64,000 nucleotides of DNA from Salana multivorans (lineage in GTDB: Bacteria > Actinomycetota > Actinomycetes > Actinomycetales > Beutenbergiaceae). Both the position numbers and the translations under genes were made by a program. The stretch's first letter is position 1. Each line of letters starts with the position of its first letter. Positions 18,612-27,767 of the stretch are shown here, piece after piece. Where the stretch lies: positions 1,029,688 through 1,093,687 of the forward strand of contig NZ_RKHQ01000002.1 in assembly GCF_003751805.1 (NCBI RefSeq), read 5' to 3'. The notes beneath the pieces are model-generated. The model was not told where the DNA came from. It did no database searches and was given only the letters and a program-made list of their open reading frames with translations.

Positions 18612-19166
18612 ATGCAGCCAGATCGCCCCCGGCGCCCGCGCGGTGCGCGCGCCGCCGTCATCGCCGGTCTCCTGACCGTCGCGCTCGCCGCGTGCGCCCC
18701 GACCGTGTGGGAGCCCGTGAACGTGACCGTCGGCGATCTCGAGCTGTCCCTCGAGGCGCCCCGGGACAGCACGGTCGAGGACGGCTCGCTCGGCGCCCCC
18801 GGTTGCGTCGACGCCCGGGCGTCGGTGTACGCGGGGAGCAAGGTCCGCAGCAACCTGACGATCGCGACCGCCTCGGCCGACGGCGCCTGCCCGGACGAGC
18901 GCCCGCTCAACGGTCGGTTCCCGTCCTGGGGCGCGGTCGACCAGCTTCCGCAGGACGCCGTCGCGGTGGACCTCGACGTCGCAGCCGGCGCGAGCGCGTA
19001 CCAGTTCACCGTCGTCTACACCGAGTGCACCAACTTCTGCACCGACTACGACCGTCCCGTGACGTTCGTCGAGCTGGCCGACGGACGGACGTTCTTCACC
19101 ACCGGCTACGAGCTCTCCGACGCGACGCTCACCCGGATGGTCGACAGCATCGCCCTCGTGTCCTAG
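18612..19166 (+). CDS. Lipoprotein of unknown function
   Basis: This is a 184-residue secreted lipoprotein. A basic start and hydrophobic stretch end in the lipobox LAAC at residues about 27-30, so the mature Cys would be lipidated and membrane-anchored. The mature domain is beta-rich with several Cys (GAPGCVDARAS, DGACPDE, TECTNFCTDY) that may form disulfides. I do not recognise the family. TAGGCT ends six bases before the ATG, indicating a leaderless transcript. It sits alone between the exporter and a sigma-factor operon. Confidence 0.7.
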   Translation: MQPDRPRRPRGARAAVIAGLLTVALAACAPTVWEPVNVTVGDLELSLEAPRDSTVEDGSLGAPGCVDARASVYAGSKVRSNLTIATASADGACPDERPLNGRFPSWGAVDQLPQDAVAVDLDVAAGASAYQFTVVYTECTNFCTDYDRPVTFVELADGRTFFTTGYELSDATLTRMVDSIALVS

Positions 19167-19219
19167 CCGGCCGCGCGAGCGCGGTGTGAATCCGGCGGCC
19201 GACCCGGACACTCCCCGGT

Positions 19220-19858
19220 ATGACCACCTCCTCCCCTGAGCCGGCCGCGCGCCGGTTCGAGCACCTCTGGGACGCCTTCGCGCGACGGGTCCACGCCTAC
19301 GCGCTGCGCCACGTCGACCCCGACACGGCGTCCGAGGTGCTCTCGGAGACCTTCCTCGTCGCGTGGCGCCGGCTCGACGACGTGCCGGGCAACCCCCTGC
19401 CGTGGCTCCTCGTCGTCGCGCGCAACACGATCCGCAACCAGAGCCGCTCCCAGTACCGCCGCCGGCTGCTGGAGTCCGAGCTCGGCCGGATCGCCGAGGT
19501 CGCGGGCGGCACGGCGCCGGGCGCCGAGGCGGTCGCGCTGGAGCGCCAGACGCTGCTGCGCGGGCTCGCGACCCTCGCCCCGAAGGAGCGCGAGGCGCTG
19601 CTCCTGGTCACCTGGGACGGCCTCACGACGGCCGAGGCGGCCGACGTCGCCGGCTGCTCGACCAGCGCCTTCGCCATGCGGCTGCAACGCGCCAGGCGTC
19701 GGCTGGCCGCCGCGGTGGACGACGAGGGCGACGGGGCTACGGCTCCCGGCGTCCCCGCCGCCGGCACGACGCGGGTCGCGAGCACCCCGGGCGCACCCAG
19801 GGCTCCCAGCGGGAGGGACGTCGTCGTCCACCCCGCCCACCGGATCGAAGGAGCCTGA
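19220..19858 (+). CDS. ECF-family RNA polymerase sigma factor
   Basis: This 212-residue sigma-70-like factor has region 2 at about residues 12-75 (core-binding and -10 recognition, EVLSETFLVAWRRL) and region 4 at about 110-160 with the helix-turn-helix LTTAEAADVAGCSTSAFAMRL. A Pro/Ala-rich tail of about 45 residues follows. It directs core polymerase to a small regulon. The gene two bases downstream encodes a protein with one membrane helix and is its likely co-expressed partner, although no zinc anti-sigma motif (HxxxCxxC) is visible there. Confidence 0.88.
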   Translation: MTTSSPEPAARRFEHLWDAFARRVHAYALRHVDPDTASEVLSETFLVAWRRLDDVPGNPLPWLLVVARNTIRNQSRSQYRRRLLESELGRIAEVAGGTAPGAEAVALERQTLLRGLATLAPKEREALLLVTWDGLTTAEAADVAGCSTSAFAMRLQRARRRLAAAVDDEGDGATAPGVPAAGTTRVASTPGAPRAPSGRDVVVHPAHRIEGA

Positions 19859-19860
19859 CC

Positions 19861-20853
19861 ATGTCCACCTCCCCCACCACCGTCCCGATCGAGGAGCGGC
19901 TGCGCGCCCTCGCCCCCGCCGTCGACGCGGCCGTCACCGAGCCCCTGGACCCCGCGGGCTTCGCCGCCGCACGCGCCCGCATCGACGCCGAGCTGGCCTC
20001 GTCCTCCCCCGCCGACGGACGCGACGTGCCCGACGTCGTGGCCCTCGACGGCGCCCGCGAGCGTCGCGAGGCCGCGCGGCGTCCGCACCGCACGGCGCGC
20101 CGGGTCGCCCTCGGCGCGGCGGCCGCGGTCGCCGCCGGTCTCACGTTCGCCGTGTGGCCGAGCCCGAGCCAGTCGGCGTACGCCACTTGGAGCCCGACGC
20201 CGGACCCGATCGGCGACGCCGAGCGCGCCGCCATCGTCGACGACTGCCTGGCCGAGCTCGACGGGCCCGGCGCACCCGAGAGCCTGTGGACGATCGACAC
20301 CACCGAGCTCTCGGCCCTCGTCGCGGAGCGTCGCGGTGACTGGAGCTACGTCATGTTCGCCGGGCCACCGGACCCGACCACGGGCGACGCGACGCACGCC
20401 GACTGCATGCTCGGGTCGGGCGACCACGAGGACGACGTCGGCGTCAGCGTCGGGATCGGGCCGGCTCCCGCGTCCATCGACGCCACGCAGATCAGGTACA
20501 CCGGCGGCGGCAGCAGCTACGCCTACCTCTACGACGGACCGGTGCCGTGGATCTCCTCCGGCGTCGACGGCACGCAGCACGTGTTCGGCGTGGCGGGCTC
20601 CGACGTCGCGCGGGTGACCGTGACGTTCTCGGGCGGTCTCGAGATCGAGGCGACGCTGTCGGAGGCCGGCCTCGCGACCCCGGGCGCGCCGGCCTACTGG
20701 GCCGCCTGGTGGCCGGTCACCAGCGACGCCGACGTCACCCTCACGGTCAGCGGGTACCTCGCCGACGGCACGCTCTCCTCGACCGAGGAGGTCGTCTGGA
20801 CGAGCGCGCTGGAGGAGAACCCGACGGAGATCGAGGGCACCGACGCGCCCTGA
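19861..20853 (+). CDS. Single-pass membrane protein in sigma-factor operon
   Basis: This is a 330-residue protein whose first 75 residues are cytoplasmic. They include the Glu/Leu-rich EERLRALAPAVDAAV segment found at the start of many proteins encoded after ECF sigma genes. One hydrophobic segment (ALGAAAAVAAGLTFAVW) lies near residues 79-95, and a large extracytoplasmic domain rich in Gly, Ser, Thr and Trp follows. The topology suits a sensor or anti-sigma-like partner of the sigma factor two bases upstream. The function is inferred from context only; the extracellular domain is not recognised. Confidence 0.7.
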   Translation: MSTSPTTVPIEERLRALAPAVDAAVTEPLDPAGFAAARARIDAELASSSPADGRDVPDVVALDGARERREAARRPHRTARRVALGAAAAVAAGLTFAVWPSPSQSAYATWSPTPDPIGDAERAAIVDDCLAELDGPGAPESLWTIDTTELSALVAERRGDWSYVMFAGPPDPTTGDATHADCMLGSGDHEDDVGVSVGIGPAPASIDATQIRYTGGGSSYAYLYDGPVPWISSGVDGTQHVFGVAGSDVARVTVTFSGGLEIEATLSEAGLATPGAPAYWAAWWPVTSDADVTLTVSGYLADGTLSSTEEVVWTSALEENPTEIEGTDAP

Positions 20854-20857
20854 TCTC

Positions 20858-20904
20858 GCGGAGCGGGCCGCGGCCATCCTCGCGGTGGCCGCGGCTCGCT
20901 CCGC
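20858..20904. terminator. Bidirectional 19-bp hairpin between converging genes
   Basis: Bases 20858-20876 pair with 20886-20904 with one mismatch around a 9-base loop. It sits between the converging sigma-operon membrane protein and the YhgE/Pip gene and can act on both strands. Confidence 0.75.
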
Positions 20905-20913
20905 GTGGGCGCC

Positions 20914-22896
20914 TCAGTCCGCGAGCGGCGGGTGCACGTCCGCCATCGTCCAGGTCCGCTTCCGGGCGATCACGGCCCACGTCGCGCAGAACGCCGCGAC
21001 CCCGACCAGCGCGAGCACGGTGACGGCACGCTGGAGCACGGCGGGCGAGCCGCCGGTGAACGTGACGCGCAGCGCCTCGATGAGGTAGGTCATCGGCAGG
21101 TAGGGGTGCAGCCACTCGAGGAACGGCGGCAGCGTCTCGGGTGGGTAGATGCCGCCCGATGCGGCGAGCTGGAGCATGAGCACGACCAGCAGCACCGCCG
21201 ACCCGACCAGCCCCAGCCCGGCCCGGCACAGGTGCGCGAGGAGCGTGAAGACCGCCACCGCGAGCGTCACGACGCCGACCGACCCCCACCAGCTCACCGG
21301 GTCCAGCCCGAGCGCGAACGTCGCGACGCCGAGCAGCAGGTAGGCACCGGTCAGCCCCATGCCGAGGATCGGCAGCCAACCGACCAGCGCGACCCGCCAG
21401 GACGGCGCGCGCGAGACCAGCGCGCGCCCCGACGTCGGCCGGAGCACGAGGAACACGACGATCCCGAACACCCACAGCGAGATCGCGAAGAAGAACGGCG
21501 CGAGTCCCCGCCCGTAGACGCCGGCGTCGTTCGCCACCTCGAGCCGCACGTCGGTCGGGTTGCCGAGGATCGCGGCGTTCGCCTCGGCCTGGTCCGGGTC
21601 CATCGCCGGCACGGCCGCGACCAGCTCGTCCAGCCCGGTGACGAGCGCGTCGGTCCCGTCCACCGCGGTGTCGAGCCCCGTCGCGAGATCGGCCGAGCCC
21701 GTCGCGGCGTCCGCGAGCTTCGTCGCCAGCTCCTCGGCGCCGTCCCGCACCTGGCCGGCGCCCTCCGACACCTCGTGCGCGCCGTCGTTGAGCTCGTTGA
21801 CCTTGCTCTGCCCGTCGCGCACCTTCGTCTGCAGGTCCGGCACCGCGTCCTGCAGTGCGTGCGCGTCGGTGGCGAGCCGGTCGGCGTCCGCGTGGATGTC
21901 GCCGAGCGCCTGGTCGACCTCGCCGACGCGGGTGTCGACCGCGCCGACCGCGTCCCGCACCGTGGCGAACGCCGGGTCCGAGGCCAGCTCGGGGTGGGCG
22001 GCGACCAGGTCGGCCAGGGCCGTGTCGACCGCGTCGACCCGCCCGGTCAGCGCGTCGGCGCCGCCGGACACCGTTCCGGCGACGTCGGCGACCGCGTCCG
22101 TCACGGCGACGGCCCCGTCCGCGACGCCGGGGATGGCCGGCACGAGGTCGTCGGCGATCGGGTTGATGAGGTCGGCGATCTGCTGCGTCCCGTCCGCGAC
22201 CTGGTCCGCGCCGTCGGCGACCCTGGTGGCCCCGTCGGCGAGGTCGCGGGCACCGGGGGCGCCGTCGGCCAGCCCGTCCGCGAGCGTGTGCGCGCCGTCC
22301 TTGGCGTCACCGAGCCCGTCCCGCAGCTCGCGGGCGCCCTCGTCGGCCCGGCCCAGCCCCGCGCGGAGCTTGCCCAGGTCGCCGTAGACCGACTCGAAGT
22401 AGGCCTGCGTCGCGGCGGCGTTGATCTGCTCCTGCAGCTTCGCCTGCACCGTCTCCGCCATGACGCCGATGACGTAGCCGTTGGCGTCGTTGCGGTGGAT
22501 GACGATCTCGGCCCGCTCGGGCGTCAGCTCGGCGCCCGAGGCCAGCCGCGCGGAGAAGTCGCGCGGGATCGTGATCGTCAGGTAGTACCGGCCGGACTCC
22601 AGCCCGTCGGCCGCGTCGTCCGCGTCCGTGACGACCCACAGGAAGCTCGGGTCCGCCTCGAACTTCTCGACGACGAGGTCGCCGCCGGCCACCTCGCGGC
22701 CGTCGACCGTGACCGCCTCGTCCTCGTTCACGACGGCCACCGGCACCCGGTCGAGCTTCCCGTACGGGTCCCAGTTCGACCACAGGTAGATGGCGCCGTA
22801 CAGCGTCGGGACGACCAGCAGGAACACGAGCGCGATCCGGTGGAGCGTGCTGCGGTTGCGGGCGATCTCCGCCCAGGCGAGACGCACGGTCCTCAT
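20914..22896 (-). CDS. YhgE/Pip-family membrane protein
   Basis: This 660-residue integral membrane protein has one N-terminal helix near residues 20-40, a long extracytoplasmic region, and about five C-terminal helices from residue 460. The extracytoplasmic part holds a low-complexity series of Ala/Asp/Gly heptad-like repeats (for example LADGATRVADGADQVADG, residues 180-260) predicted to form a long coiled coil. This is the layout of YhgE/Pip proteins, known as phage-adsorption proteins in lactic acid bacteria and related to the type VII secretion component EsaA. It overlaps the ATPase gene upstream by four bases, so the two may work as an ABC-2-like system. The substrate is unknown. Confidence 0.85.
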   Translation of the reverse strand: MRTVRLAWAEIARNRSTLHRIALVFLLVVPTLYGAIYLWSNWDPYGKLDRVPVAVVNEDEAVTVDGREVAGGDLVVEKFEADPSFLWVVTDADDAADGLESGRYYLTITIPRDFSARLASGAELTPERAEIVIHRNDANGYVIGVMAETVQAKLQEQINAAATQAYFESVYGDLGKLRAGLGRADEGARELRDGLGDAKDGAHTLADGLADGAPGARDLADGATRVADGADQVADGTQQIADLINPIADDLVPAIPGVADGAVAVTDAVADVAGTVSGGADALTGRVDAVDTALADLVAAHPELASDPAFATVRDAVGAVDTRVGEVDQALGDIHADADRLATDAHALQDAVPDLQTKVRDGQSKVNELNDGAHEVSEGAGQVRDGAEELATKLADAATGSADLATGLDTAVDGTDALVTGLDELVAAVPAMDPDQAEANAAILGNPTDVRLEVANDAGVYGRGLAPFFFAISLWVFGIVVFLVLRPTSGRALVSRAPSWRVALVGWLPILGMGLTGAYLLLGVATFALGLDPVSWWGSVGVVTLAVAVFTLLAHLCRAGLGLVGSAVLLVVLMLQLAASGGIYPPETLPPFLEWLHPYLPMTYLIEALRVTFTGGSPAVLQRAVTVLALVGVAAFCATWAVIARKRTWTMADVHPPLAD

Positions 22897-23750
22897 CGGT
22901 CCTCCTCCTCGGTGTCGTCCGACGGGTCGACGGACCTGTCCGGCGGTTCGGTCTCGCCGCTCGGCCCGGCGGCGGGCTCGGCTGCTGCGGGCTCCTCGGC
23001 CGCGGCGGGCTCCTCGGCTGCTGCGGGCTCCTCGAGCACGGCGTGCCGGCCGTGGGCGGCCCCGGCGACGTCGTCGTCCCCGAGCGCGACCACGACGTCC
23101 GCCTCCTCGGGCCCGACGTCGAGCGTCGAGGCAACGACGACGACACCGGAGCCGGCGATCTCGCGGACGATCTCCCAGGCCCGCGCACGCTGCGGGAGCT
23201 GGAGCTGGTGCGGCAGGTCGTCGTGCACGACGACGACCGGGTCGCCCAGCACGGCGAGCACGAGGTGCAGCGCCGTCGCCTCCAGCGCCGGCAGCTTCCC
23301 GACGAGGGTCCGGTCGGGCAGGACGAGCCCGAGCCGGTCAGCCCACGCGCGCACGTGCGCGACGGCGCGCTCGTGCGGCACCCCGATCCAGTCGGCCGCG
23401 TCGCGGACGCTCTCGTGGACCGTGAGCTGCGGGTCGAGCCCGACGAGGTCAGCGATCCGCGACACCGCGACGCGCGAGCGCACGGCCCGGCGGGCCGCCC
23501 CCGGTCCGGCCTGCGCACCGATGACGCGCCCGACGACGTGCACCTCCCCCGCGCTCAGCCGCATCCGCGCGGCGATGGCGAGCAGGAGGCTGGTCTTCCC
23601 GCTGCCGGCCGGACCGACGACGGCGACGACGCTCTCCGGCGGAGCCGTGAACGAGACGTCCGAGAACACGGGGCGGCGCAGGAAGGTGAGGCTCGCCCCC
23701 GAGACGGCGAGCGCGGTCCGCGCGGGCGGGCTGGTGCGTTGGCTGGTCAC
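22893..23750 (-). CDS. Degenerate ABC-type ATPase partner of YhgE/Pip
   Basis: This is a 285-residue ATPase with Walker A GPAGSGKTS near residues 47-55 and a Walker B-like VVVVHDDLP near 175. No LSGGQ signature is present: the expected place reads GKLPALEATALHL. The C-terminal 60 residues are a low-complexity Glu/Ala/Pro tail with the six-residue unit EEPAAA repeated about three times. TAGGCT lies eight bases before the GTG start, suggesting a nearly leaderless transcript. Its GTGA/ATGA-type junction with the YhgE/Pip gene implies stoichiometric expression. It may bind rather than rapidly hydrolyse ATP. Confidence 0.75.
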   Translation of the reverse strand: MTSQRTSPPARTALAVSGASLTFLRRPVFSDVSFTAPPESVVAVVGPAGSGKTSLLLAIAARMRLSAGEVHVVGRVIGAQAGPGAARRAVRSRVAVSRIADLVGLDPQLTVHESVRDAADWIGVPHERAVAHVRAWADRLGLVLPDRTLVGKLPALEATALHLVLAVLGDPVVVVHDDLPHQLQLPQRARAWEIVREIAGSGVVVVASTLDVGPEEADVVVALGDDDVAGAAHGRHAVLEEPAAAEEPAAAEEPAAAEPAAGPSGETEPPDRSVDPSDDTEEEDR

Positions 23751-23940
23751 GAACAGCGAGCCTACGTCCGCTCCCGCGACGACCGTCCCCGCCGCCTCGC
23801 CCCAGGAGGATGCGGCCGTTGCGACGGCGAGACGCCGCCGTCAAGGGACGACGGAGGTCGTCATCGCCTCGTTCGGTCTCGCCGATGGCCACCGACCGGG
23901 ACTGCCGGTCGCCCCTCTCGAGACACCCCTTCGTCGCTCC

Positions 23941-24540
23941 TCAAGGACCGTCATCCCCTCCGAGGCCGAGGAGGCGGCGGTGGAAGAGCGTCTCGCCGGT
24001 CAGCTCCGGGTGGAAGGACAGCCCCGCGATCGAGCCCTGGCGCACGCCGACGACGTGTCCCGCGTGTCGGGCGACCACCTCAACCCCTGGGCCGACCTCG
24101 GTGACCCGCGGGGCGCGGATGAACGCGACCCGGGCTGGGCCGAGGGTCGTGTCCAGGTCGGCCTCGGCGGAGTCGACCTGCGGGCCGAAGGCGTTGCGCT
24201 GGACGGTGACGTCGAGCACGTCGAGCGTCTGCTGGCCCGGTGCCGGGTCGAGGATCCGCCGAGCCAGCAGGATCAGTCCGGCGCAGGTGCCGAGGGTGGG
24301 CAGGCCGCCGCGGATCGCGGCGGCCAGCGGCTCCCGCAGGCCGACGAGCCGCAGCAGCCGGTCGATCGTCGACGACTCACCGCCGGGCAGGACCAGGGCG
24401 TCGACCCGGAGCCCGTCCGCGCCGGTCAGGTCGGCGGGTACCCGAAGCGGCGTGACCCGGACACCAAGGCCCTCCAGCAGGCGGATGTGCTCGCGCACGC
24501 CGCCCTGGAGCGCGAGCACACCGACCGTCGGCCGGTTCAC
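23941..24540 (-). CDS. pdxT: Pyridoxal 5'-phosphate synthase glutaminase subunit
   Basis: PdxT is a class I glutaminase that hands ammonia to PdxS during de novo PLP synthesis. The 199-residue protein shows the GVLALQGG start, the oxyanion-region PGGESST near 52-58, the nucleophile Cys in LGTCAGL at residue 86, and the catalytic His/Glu in SFHPELTG near 175. It starts with GTG overlapping the pdxS stop by four bases (GTGA), so the two subunits are translated in balance for the 12:12 complex. Confidence 0.95.
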   Translation of the reverse strand: MNRPTVGVLALQGGVREHIRLLEGLGVRVTPLRVPADLTGADGLRVDALVLPGGESSTIDRLLRLVGLREPLAAAIRGGLPTLGTCAGLILLARRILDPAPGQQTLDVLDVTVQRNAFGPQVDSAEADLDTTLGPARVAFIRAPRVTEVGPGVEVVARHAGHVVGVRQGSIAGLSFHPELTGETLFHRRLLGLGGDDGP

Positions 24541-25442
24541 CAGCCCCGCTCGGCCAGGCGATGGGGGGCCGGCAGGTCGGCGACGCTGATCCCGACCATC
24601 GCCTCGCCGAGACCCCGGGAGGCCTCGGCGATGGCGGCCGGGTCGTCGTAGAGCGCAGTGGCCTTGACGATGGCCGCCGCGCGCGCGGCCGGGTCACCCG
24701 ACTTGAAGATGCCCGAGCCGACGAACACCCCGTCGGCGCCGAGCTGCATCATCAGCGCGGCGTCCGCCGGGGTCGCGACGCCGCCAGCGGTGAACAGCAC
24801 GACGGGCAGCGCGCCCGTCCGGGCGACCTCGAGCACGAGGTCGTAGGGGGCCCGCAGCTCCTTCGCCGCGACGTACAGCGCGTCCGGGTTGGCCTCGTGG
24901 CTGGCCTTGAGGACCGCGATCTCGTGTCGGATGGTGCGGATGTGCTTGGTGGCCTCCGACACGTCGCCCGTGCCGGCCTCACCCTTCGAGCGGATCATCG
25001 CCGCACCCTCGGTGATGCGGCGCAGAGCCTCGCCCAGGTTGGTGGCGCCGCACACGAACGGCACGGTGAAGGCGCGCTTGTCGATGTGGTTGACGTAGTC
25101 GGCGGGAGAGAGCACCTCCGACTCGTCGATGTAGTCCACCTCGAGGTGCTGCAGCACCTGGGCCTCGACGACGTGCCCGATCCGGGCCTTGGCCATCACG
25201 GGGATGGAGACGGTGTCGATGATGGCGCTGATGAGGTCGGGATCGCTCATCCGGGCCACTCCGCCCTGCGCGCGGATGTCAGCGGGAACCCTCTCCAGCG
25301 CCATCACCGCGACGGCGCCCGCGTCCTCGGCGATCCGGGCCTGCTCGGGGGTGACCACGTCCATGATCACGCCGCCCTTGAGCATGTCGGCCAAGCCGCG
25401 CTTGACCAGAGGAGAACCAATGAGATCTGTCATGCGACCCAT
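24537..25442 (-). CDS. pdxS: Pyridoxal 5'-phosphate synthase subunit PdxS
   Basis: PdxS is the TIM-barrel enzyme that joins ribose 5-phosphate, glyceraldehyde 3-phosphate and ammonia into PLP. Key stretches are [21 protein letters not shown] (catalytic Lys), [24 protein letters not shown] (second Lys and phosphate loop) and [19 protein letters not shown]. Length is about 300 residues. The start is either the ATG at 25442 or the ATG at 25433 (MTDLIGS); the spacing cannot decide and neither has a clear ribosome site. It is divergent from pdxR, which should regulate it. Confidence 0.94.
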   Translation of the reverse strand: MGRMTDLIGSPLVKRGLADMLKGGVIMDVVTPEQARIAEDAGAVAVMALERVPADIRAQGGVARMSDPDLISAIIDTVSIPVMAKARIGHVVEAQVLQHLEVDYIDESEVLSPADYVNHIDKRAFTVPFVCGATNLGEALRRITEGAAMIRSKGEAGTGDVSEATKHIRTIRHEIAVLKASHEANPDALYVAAKELRAPYDLVLEVARTGALPVVLFTAGGVATPADAALMMQLGADGVFVGSGIFKSGDPAARAAAIVKATALYDDPAAIAEASRGLGEAMVGISVADLPAPHRLAERGW

Positions 25443-25514
25443 CGTCGAGCGCCATAGTGGTCCATGAACAGGGCCAGAAATGGCCCACTGTTCTTGGGCC
25501 AGTAAGGTGTGCGC
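25443..25514. promoter_or_regulatory. pdxS/pdxR divergent promoter with probable PdxR operator
   Basis: The 72-base gap contains repeated half-site-like words: GTGGTCCA at 25458-25465, GGGCCAGAAATGGCCC at 25471-25485 (a gggcca/tggccc palindrome) and TTGGGCCAGT near 25494-25503. MocR-type PdxR proteins bind repeated GTGGWCC-like words between pdxR and pdxS. A TAAGGT hexamer at 25503-25508 stands six bases before the pdxR GTG, giving a leaderless pdxR mRNA. Confidence 0.55.
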
Positions 25515-26918
25515 GTGCGGACCGCCCCCGAGATCACGCTCCCCCTCAGCCTCGAGGACGAAGAGACGGGGAGCTCCATCCCCGGACGGCTCGCGGCGCA
25601 GCTCCGTCGTCTGATCGCCGGAGCCGTGCTCTCTCCGGGAGACCCGGTGCCGTCCAGCCGCGCCCTTGCCGCTCACCTCGGCGTCTCGCGCGGATCGGTG
25701 GTCGCCGCCTACGACCAGCTGCTGGCGGAGGGCTATCTCAGCGCCGCCGTCGGCCGCTCGACGGTGGTGAACCCGCAGCTACGCGGTGTGCATCCGCGAC
25801 CGCAACGCCACGTGCCGTCGGTCCAGGTGGAGGCGCGGGCAGGCCTGGATCTGCGTCCGGGCCGACCCTGGGCGCTGGACGTCGTGGGACCCGCCTGGAA
25901 GGCGGCGTGGCGGCGGGCCTCCGTCGCGCCGGTGGACATCGCCGTCCCGACCCTTGGCCTGCCCCAGCTGCGAGACGCGTGGGTCGAGCATCTGCGCCGG
26001 ATGCGTGCGGTGGTGCGCGCACCCGACCAGATCGCGGTGACCGGTGGCGGCCGGGAGGGCTTCGCGCTCCTGCTCCTCGCGCTCGCCGACGGTCGTCCCT
26101 CTCGGCTCAGGGTGGGAGTGGAGGAACCGGGATACCCATCGCTGAGGCGGGTGCCCGCCCGTCTCGGCGCGACGGTGGTGCCCGTCCCCGTGGACCGGCA
26201 CGGGCTGCGGGTGACGGACCTGCCGACCGGCGCAGACGCGCCCGACCTGCTCATCGTCACCCCCAGTCATCAGTACCCGCTGGGCGGCTCGATGCCCGTC
26301 GAGCGCCGCCAGGCGCTGCTGGAGTGGGCCCGGCGGCACGAGGTCGTCGTCGTCGAGGACGACTATGACTCCGAGCTGCGCTACACCTCTGAGCCGTTGC
26401 CCGCGTTGGCCGCGCTCGACGATCCCGCCGAGGGAAGGGTGGTGCTGCTGGGGACCCTGTCGAAGACCCTGACGCCGGCGCTGGCCACCGGGTTCCTGGT
26501 GCTTCCCGGTTGGCTCGTGCCAACGGTGTCGCAGGCGCGCCGCGACCTGGGACAGCCCGTCGGGCTCGTGGCGCAGCTGGCCGTCGCGAACTATCTGGAC
26601 AGCGGGGCGCTGCGTCTGCACACCCAGCGGATGCGGAACCGCTACCGGCGTCGCCGGGCCCAGGTGGTGGAGGCCCTGTCCGGGGTTCCCGGTGTGCGCG
26701 TCCACCCGATGGACGGCGGCCTGCACGCCGTCGTGGAGACCGACCGTCCGGAGGGCGATGTGGTGGGAGAGCTGGCGGCCCGCGGGGTGAGGGTCAGTCC
26801 GTTGTCCGAGTACTGGTCGGGGGCTGGGAGCTCGGGGATCGTCTTCGGTTTCGGCGCGGTCAGCGAGACGGAGCTTGCCCGCGGACTGGATCTGATCACC
26901 GCGATCGCGACGCCGTGA
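25515..26918 (+). CDS. pdxR: MocR/GntR-type transcriptional regulator PdxR
   Basis: This is a regulator of about 467 residues with an N-terminal winged helix of the GntR type at about residues 20-85 ([24 protein letters not shown]). It is fused to a fold-type I aminotransferase-like domain that senses PLP, with the PLP-site Asp in [12 protein letters not shown] and the Lys in [12 protein letters not shown] near 325. It sits divergently to pdxST and should activate them when PLP is low. The GTG at 25515 is preferred to the one at 25509, because TAAGGT lies exactly six bases upstream. Confidence 0.9.
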   Translation: MRTAPEITLPLSLEDEETGSSIPGRLAAQLRRLIAGAVLSPGDPVPSSRALAAHLGVSRGSVVAAYDQLLAEGYLSAAVGRSTVVNPQLRGVHPRPQRHVPSVQVEARAGLDLRPGRPWALDVVGPAWKAAWRRASVAPVDIAVPTLGLPQLRDAWVEHLRRMRAVVRAPDQIAVTGGGREGFALLLLALADGRPSRLRVGVEEPGYPSLRRVPARLGATVVPVPVDRHGLRVTDLPTGADAPDLLIVTPSHQYPLGGSMPVERRQALLEWARRHEVVVVEDDYDSELRYTSEPLPALAALDDPAEGRVVLLGTLSKTLTPALATGFLVLPGWLVPTVSQARRDLGQPVGLVAQLAVANYLDSGALRLHTQRMRNRYRRRRAQVVEALSGVPGVRVHPMDGGLHAVVETDRPEGDVVGELAARGVRVSPLSEYWSGAGSSGIVFGFGAVSETELARGLDLITAIATP

Positions 26919-27002
26919 CGGTCCGCCGGGATGCTCCGTGAGGTCGAAGCGTCCGACGGGCTCTGGCCTCGCCGCCCGGTCGGTCCTCCCCCGGGCGAGG
27001 CG

Positions 27003-27767
27003 CTACCGCTGGTCGCGGGCGACGTGCGTGTGCGAGCTCTGCGCCACGGGCCGCAGCACCATGAGGTCCACGTTGACGTGGCGCGGCCGGGTGAGCGCCC
27101 AGACGATCCCGTCGGCGACGTCCTCGGCCACGAGCGGCCCGCCCAGCGCGACGTTCGCGTAGACCGCCGCGGCCCGCTCGGCGTCGCCGCCGAACCGGTT
27201 GAGCGAGAACTCCTCCGTCGCCACGAGCCCCGGCGCCACCTCGAGCACGCGCACCGGCCGGCCGGCGAGCTCGAGCCGCAGGGTGCTCGCGATCTCCCGC
27301 TCGGCGTGCTTGGCCGCCGTGTAGCCCGCACCGCCCGGGTAGGAGCCGTGCGCGGCCGTCGACGTGACGAAGACGAGGTCGCCGCCGCCGTCCGCCTCGA
27401 TCGCCGGCAGGAGGGCCTGGGTGAGGCGCAGCGTGGCGAGCACGTTGACGTCGAACATCGCCGCCCAGTCCGCGATCGGGGAGGACTCGACCGGGTCGAG
27501 CCCCACGGCCCCGCCCGCGTTGTTGACGAGCGCGTCGAGCCGGCCGTCCGCGAGCACCGTCGAGGCGAGCCGGTCGACGTCGGCGTCATCGGTGAGGTCG
27601 GCGACCAGCCACGCGCAGCCGGTCTCCGCGGCGAGCGCCTCGAGCCGGTCGGCGCGGCGCGCCGTCGCGACGACGTCCCAACCGACCGTGCGCAGCGCGC
27701 GGACCGTGGCCGCGCCGATCCCCGAGGAAGCGCCCGTGACGAGCGCGCGGGGCGTCGCGCGGCTCAT
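27003..27767 (-). CDS. Short-chain dehydrogenase/reductase (SDR)
   Basis: This is a 254-residue NAD(P)-dependent oxidoreductase. It has the cofactor loop TGASSGIG near residues 11-18, the NNAGG motif near 88, the catalytic Ser in STAAHGSYPGG near 142 and YTAAK near 153-157 (catalytic Tyr and Lys). Arg residues after the second strand (ATARRADRLE) favour NADP. The pattern fits the YdfG/serine 3-dehydrogenase-like subgroup. It overlaps the aminotransferase stop by four bases (ATGA), so both act in one pathway, perhaps amino-alcohol or amino-acid interconversion; the substrate is not known. Confidence 0.85.
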   Translation of the reverse strand: MSRATPRALVTGASSGIGAATVRALRTVGWDVVATARRADRLEALAAETGCAWLVADLTDDADVDRLASTVLADGRLDALVNNAGGAVGLDPVESSPIADWAAMFDVNVLATLRLTQALLPAIEADGGGDLVFVTSTAAHGSYPGGAGYTAAKHAEREIASTLRLELAGRPVRVLEVAPGLVATEEFSLNRFGGDAERAAAVYANVALGGPLVAEDVADGIVWALTRPRHVNVDLMVLRPVAQSSHTHVARDQR

